Assembly: GCA_036342255.1 (NCBI GenBank)
Contig: JAZAUS010000034.1
Location: 1 to 7,177, forward strand
Direction of reading: 5' to 3'
DNA: 7,177 nt
Origin: RUG11198 sp036342255
Lineage (GTDB): Bacteria > Bacillota_I > Bacilli_A > RF39 > UBA660
The position numbers and the translations under genes were made by a program. Numbering within the stretch: position 1 is the stretch's first letter; each line of letters starts with the position of its first letter. Below, piece after piece: positions 1 to 6,100 of the stretch. The notes below the pieces were generated by a model that had not been told where the DNA came from, searched no databases, and worked only from the letters and a program-made list of their open reading frames with translations.

Positions 1-79
1 AAATTATTATGAATTGTAAAATTAAATAAAATCATTTTTTAAAAATAAAAATAATTTATTTTAATTATTTATCATTAAA
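1..79. other. Extremely AT-rich 5' flank
   Basis: Only four of 79 bases are G or C (positions 11, 16, 33 and 73), about 5%, against roughly 20-33% in the gene that follows. It is dominated by runs of A and T. TAA at 62-64 closes the frame upstream of the start codon. There is no purine-rich ribosome-binding sequence before the ATG; the bases just upstream are ATTAAA, an A-rich context typical of AT-rich eukaryotes. It presumably carries the promoter and 5' leader. Apart from the possible initiator at 72-77 I see no specific site. Confidence 0.8.
72..77 (+). promoter_or_regulatory. Possible initiator (Inr)-like motif TCATTA
   Basis: TCATTA matches the trichomonad core-promoter consensus TCA(+1)Y-W-W. 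If A74 were the transcription start, the 5' leader would be 6 bases long, within the short leader lengths known for Trichomonas. The match is only six bases in an AT-rich flank and could well be chance; it counts only if the organism is a parabasalid. Confidence 0.25.
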
Positions 80-157
80 ATGAAGATATATAGAACTAAA
101 TCTCCAAACATTTTTCTTTTTATTCTTTTAGCCTTTTGCCTATTTCAAATCAATTCT
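80..157 (+). other. Signal peptide coding segment (residues 1-26)
   Basis: The N terminus has basic residues K2, R5 and K7, then a hydrophobic core at residues 11-22 (IFLFILLAFCLF), then a polar stretch QINSQ. Cleavage after S26 is the most plausible site by the small-residue rule at -1, leaving Q27 as the mature N terminus. The exact site is a judgement by eye. The segment directs the repeat protein into the secretory pathway and supports the ATG at 80 as the true start. Confidence 0.88.
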
Positions 158-3100
158 CAAACAATATACGACATATCCGAGGAAGTCTCCTCGGAGTATA
201 AAAAGGCAGAATTTTCCAAAAATGAAAACAATATCTACTACTTTAAACATACCCTTTCAGAAATACCTAAATCAAGAGTGACAGCATTTAGATTTGTCTT
301 CGATCAATTCGATAGAACCTTTATTGGTAGTAATATAGTATGCACGGTAGTAGATGAATCAACATCAGACGATGAATTAATTACAACCTTAAATCAAATC
401 ATTACAACAAGATCAAATTGTATAGGAGAATTCAATGAAAATGATAACGGGAATTATGATGCAATAATTAAATTAGATACTACAAAAAAGAAAATCGGTA
501 TTAGATTACATCTTGAAGGAATTATTAATTTCAAAGCAAGAATATATTTAAGAATATTAGAAGCATCTTTGGAGCAAACTGAGCAAAAGAAAAAAGTGGA
601 TGAATCTCATTCTTTAGTTCCTTTATCTGTAGTAATATCTGACTTTAGACAATATGCTTCTAAAATTTTATTTTATTCAATGACCAGGGAACTTCAAATG
701 TATTATATAGAAAGTGAAGCAACATATCCAGAAAAATTATTCTCAGGAAATGTCTTATTAGTTTACACAAATGCAAATCAAGTCAGACAAAAATATAAAA
801 ACGCTAATACAATGGTATTATTAACTCGCGATTTTCCTAAGGAGGATAAAGTCTCTGAATTATATCAATTCGAGGTTAAATTTTTTGGCTCAAAATATTT
901 ACTTGATTATTTCGTGAGTAATTCCTTAAATGGAAGATCTAAAAATACACCCTTAATAGTAAATATGACAGAATGTGCTTCGTCTTATTATATGGTATTA
1001 AACTATAATAGAAAAGAAAAAAAGACCTCATTATATATTGATCAAATATATGGTAAAATAAAGAAATTATCTGTCGTGACTAATTTTACTGGTATTAGTT
1101 GGGATGATATGATTATAGATGATATGCAAGAAATAAAATATAGTGATAGATATCATGAACTCCCCGCTGATTCTGAGTCTCATATTGACATATATAAAGT
1201 CGAATGTGAATTACCTTTATTATTAAACTTTTATTATGTCAATGAACAAGAAACTATACCTGAATTAGACTATGGTAATGTAGCTATAGTTAATTTAAAA
1301 GGACATAAAACATATACTTTTAATTTTAAATCAGATATAACTACACCTACTTTATCTATAGAAATTTTTAATCCTGTTAAATTGCCTAATATTATAATAG
1401 ATGATGGTCAAAATGAAAATATAGTTTCAAAAAATAGTTTAATAAAAAGTACCCCAATGTCAACCTCGAATCCTTTAGTAATCAGAGAAAGAAGCGGTGA
1501 TACTGGAACAAGAGTAATAATAAAAGTAGGATATAGTATATCAAGTAGTGATTGGGTAAAAGAAAAGGGAAATATTTATAAGAATAATAATCTTAATTTA
1601 TTTGTATTTAGTTTCCCTAATGAGGCAGATAAATATAATTATACTTTTGCTGATTTAATTACCAGAGGTACTATTGATGGTGATAATATTAAATATTGTT
1701 TTGGTACTAGTATAGGCGCTCCTATACTTCCTTCTGCTGAAAATTGTTTCAGAGTTTCTTTGAATAATAGTTATACATTAAAAGTTTTAAATCCTTTAAT
1801 TATGCATAAAGATTATGATTTTAGTGATGATGTTGGATATTATGTATCAATTAAACCTATGGAACTAACTGATAAAATGGAAGTAATATCATTTTTACAT
1901 AAATATAATACCGAAGAAAGAAATTTCGAAGGAATTAGTAATGTTATACAAATAGGTGAAAGTTCAGAAATGGCTAGTACTATTCTTACTGCACCTGTTA
2001 ATAAAGATGATAAGGAATTTATACAAATAACACAATGTGCTAAAAGAGATATTAAAATTGAATTAATAGATGGTTTTACTGAGACACAAACAGTCATAGA
2101 AGAAACGACTATACCTTCAGGAACAAAAAATTTTTATAAAATTGTTGATAATATATTATTAGAAACAATATTATTAGTCTCAGGAAATGGTCAAGATAAA
2201 GTATTCGTAAGGCATTCAGGTATAACAACAAGATATACTCCAAAAGTAATATCAAATCCTTCAATAACATTTAATTCTTCAACTAATCAAATAATAATGC
2301 AACATCCTTTAGAAGATTATGAAAAAATAGAATATACGGTATATGTTGGAAAAAAAGGAGAACTTAGTAGTCAAGATATTACTTTATGTACAATAGCCGA
2401 AGGTAAAAATATATCTAAATATTCAAAATCAGTAATATCATATGCAGAGACTGCAAGTATATCAATAAATTTCGATAAAGTAGGATTAAAATCTAATGAA
2501 GAGTTTGAAGCTATAGTATATTATGAACAAAAATTAAATACAAAAATGGCATTTTTATCTGATGTTATTTCAGGAACTGTCGGTGAAATAAAAATTGATG
2601 TTATTACAGAAATAAATAAAGAATATGATAAAGATATTAATTATGTATATGCTACTGGTACAGCGACATCTGATGGTAATTCTTTATATTTTTCTTATTT
2701 ACCTAATGATATAAGAGATGTACCTGTTGGAGCTTTTAGAATAGAATTTAATACGGAATCAAAATTATCTTTATCTACTTTAAGTTGTGCCTTTGTTGAT
2801 GAAGGTGAAATACCAAGTGGAATGATTGAAGCCGTGGAAGATATTATTTCGAAAGCCAATCCTTATTGCATTGGAGGTAAAAGTACAACAAATGGTAAAA
2901 ATTATAATTATATATTTAAATATTCTTATACGAAAGATAATAAACCGAGAAGATTAGTTATTAAAATTACAAATAATCAAAAAATTCAAGATGGCTTTAC
3001 TATTTATTTAAGACAAGGAAATAATACTTATATAGAACCAACTGATTTCGAGAAACAAAAAGAATATGGTGCAAGAGAAGAATATGAAAAGACTGTAATG

Positions 3101-6100
3101 CCTTATATAATAGATTTAGAATTGATTAGGGGTGATTCAAAAGATAATTATGTTTCTAAATTATTGTTATATTCAAGATATTTAGATATGCAAATGTATT
3201 ATTTAGATGATACAATTGATAGAAATATGCCAATATTATTTTTCACTGGTGGTATTATGTTATTATTAACTAAGCCGGAATTAGCTAAACAAAAATATCA
3301 TACAACGAAATTAATATTATTAAGTGAAAATTTAAATGGCCAAGAACATTCCATTTTAGGTAATAATTTCAGATTTCATACAAAAATGTTTAAATCCTCA
3401 GATCAGATCGAATTTTTCGAAAGTAATAATCCTATAGGGAGAACATTAAATTATCCTTTGAGTTTAGAAATGAATACTTGCTCTGGAGGAAATGATAAAT
3501 ATATTTATATATTAAATTATAATAGAGCAGAAGATGAAAGAATATTATATTTAGATTTAATATATGGTATCATGAAAAAAGCGAGAGTTAATACAAGAAT
3601 AAATTCAAATTATTGGGATGATTTGATTAATAATGATATGGAAGATATAAAAGATAATCAAATAACCTTAGGAAAAATAACCCAGCATATTGATGTTGTA
3701 GAAATCCAATGTCAAACTCCTCTTTTAGCGAATGCTTATTATAATACCGAAAAGGAGGAATATCTAGATCTTAAAAAAGGTAATATAGCTATAAAAACCT
3801 TACCTGCTTCAGGTAGTACAACTATTACTTTAGATCCTTATTTATCAGGTGTAATATATTGTTCTATATCTTTATTTAATCCAAATAACAATGCTGATAT
3901 GACTTTTAAATACGGAAGTATTTCCGAAACTATACGTGGAAATACTTTAAAATTAACAATATTGGCTGTTGCTCCAAAAGAAATTACTGTTTTTAATAAT
4001 GGCGATTCAGCTACAAGATTTATTTTTAAAATAGGATATGGAGTTGAACAAGAAAAAGATTGGAAACAAGAAGAAAGAAAAATAAATGGTATTTTATATT
4101 ATAATAAAAATAAATATGTATATAAATTCCCTTATGGTAATGATAAAAGGAATTTCACTGATGTACAATTTTTAGTAACTCCTTTAAAAAAAGATACTGG
4201 GGAAGTATCCCCTAATTTAAAATTCTGTTATAGTACAAGTATGGGTATGGCAATTGATTCCTCTAAAGAAAATTGTTTTAGAACTGGAGCAAATATTCCT
4301 TATACTTTAAGCTTTATAAATCCTTTAGTAGCTCCAAAAAATTATAATACATTAATCGATAATTATTATATAACATTTAATCCTTATTATTCTTCAGAAT
4401 ATATTTCATTAGATATTACCGAAAATAAATATGACATAGAAAAAAGAAGTATTGAAGGTATACCTAGTGTTTTAGATTTCGGAACCGATTATGAAAAAGG
4501 AATTATATTATCAATACCATCAAATAGTTCTAATTCAAAAATATTTATCCAATTGCAAGCTTGTGTTGCTTCAGAATATGACAATATAACATATATAAAT
4601 TCAAATGCATATACAAAGGAGGAAATTAGTAGGGGCATGCTACATAAAAATTCGAAGTTATTTTATTATCCTTTAGATAATAATAAAATGGAAACTCAAA
4701 TAAATTTCATAGGATATCAAAATAATAAAGTATTTGTGAAACATATAGGCTCATCTGATACTTCATTTGAATTAGAAGAATATTCCGCATCTTGGATTGA
4801 AAATAAAAATACAGTAAATATAATAAAACCAATGAAAAATAATGAAGCTTTCCGTATTACTGTATTAATATCACCTAAAGACCATTTTAAAGATTTTTCT
4901 TTATGTACTTTTGTTGAAACTAAAAATTATGATGATTTAGCTGATTATGTTGCTACTTTTACTTCGACATCAAGTGATGTTGTTACTCGTTATATAGACT
5001 TTAGTAGTATACATTATGAAGTCGGACAAGAATTTGATTTATTAGTATATGCTGTTCAAGTTAATAAAAATAAATTAGAAGTATTATATAATGTCATCAC
5101 TGGTAAAGTCGGAAAAATTGAAGGCATTGATCAAATAACAGGTACAATCCCTAATAAAAAAGATTATGTAACAACATTATTTACGAAAAATACCACAAGT
5201 AGTAATTATTTATATTATACCTTTGATACAAATCCTGTGGGTGATATTGCTAGTTTAAAAATAAAAGCAGATAAAGATACTGGTATGTCCATATCTAAAG
5301 TTGCTTGTACTTTTGTAGAAACTGATGCTTCTCCTGAAGAAATGATTCAAAAGGTTAATGAGGCTGAAAGAGATATGAATAATTTATGTGCTGGGGAAAC
5401 ATTTAAAGATTCGAATGGATTTGATGCTTTAATTAATTGCGCTAAAGTTAAATCTGGTATTAAAAAATTAGTCATACTTGTTAAATATGGTATGAGTGAT
5501 GATGATAATTATAATAATGATTTAAATGATGAAATTGTTAAAATGAATATTACTATTAGAACTAGTGGATATAAAGTGGATAAAGAAGATTATGGATATA
5601 ATGAAGATGAAGAATTGACTTTAGTTCCATATATTTTAGATTTGAAAGAAATTAGAGAAATGCAAAAGGAAAATTATCATTCAAAAGTTTTGATTTATTC
5701 TAGTACAAGAGAATTAGATATGTTCTATATTCAAGATGGAGCACCTGTTGAATTATTCTCCGGAAATATAATGATGGTATATACAAATGAAGACGTAATA
5801 AGAGAAAAATATAACGGGGCATCCACAATGATATTATTAACAGATTCATTATCCGTGAAAAAGACGGTACCATTTGGTGAAAAATTCAAATTTAAAATAA
5901 CTTTCTTTAATTCCGCTAAAACAATGCAATACTATGTAAGTGCAAATCCCAACGGTCGACCTTTAAATAATCCAACCAGTATCGAAATGTTAAATTGTGA
6001 CCAACCATATTATTACATATTAAATTATCATCACTTTGAAGGTGATCGAATGCTTCATATAGATACAATTTTCGGCGAAATAAACACAACAAAATTCGCA

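Larger units (their letters stand above)
236..2683 (+). repeat. Protein repeat unit 1 (residues 53-868)
   Basis: First of three tandem coding units, beginning just after the signal peptide and linker. Conserved cysteines in order are C88, C114, C299, C376, C540, C556, C653 and C770. Landmarks are the FSGN/VYTN segment near residues 244-256, LNYNR before YIDQIYG, W341-D-D, the PLLLNFYY motif ending at residue 386, the C540-x15-C556 segment, and LNPLIMHKDY shortly after. The pattern of short alternating hydrophobic stretches suggests several beta-sandwich subdomains, which is inference. It resembles unit 3 more than unit 2. The first kilobase uses more C- and G-ending codons than the middle of the gene. 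Confidence 0.85.
2684..5209 (+). repeat. Protein repeat unit 2 (residues 869-1710)
   Basis: Second tandem unit, 842 residues. It carries all eight conserved cysteines (C903, C930, C1134, C1211, C1383, C1399, C1495, C1609) plus an extra C1261. The distance from cysteine 7 to the end of the unit is 215 residues, the same as in unit 1. Shared landmarks are LNYNRAEDE followed by YLDLIYG, W1179-D-D, TPLLANAYY ending at residue 1221, and KFCYST with ENCFR sixteen residues on. It is the most divergent of the three: FTGG replaces FSGN, and the IMHKDY motif of the other units reads VAPKNY here. Identity to its neighbours is low overall, so the duplication is old. Confidence 0.85.

Noticed and set aside
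1840..2097. Minus-strand 85-codon open frame starting MTVCVSV
   Set aside because: It lies wholly antisense to the large gene, shows no recognisable domain, and its codons are the complement of well-formed coding sequence. It is a chance shadow frame.
3236..3273. Possible transmembrane helix in the stretch MPILFFTGGIMLLLT
   Set aside because: It aligns with the FSGN/VYTN strand segment of units 1 and 3, is too short and interrupted for a membrane span, and is best read as two adjacent beta strands.
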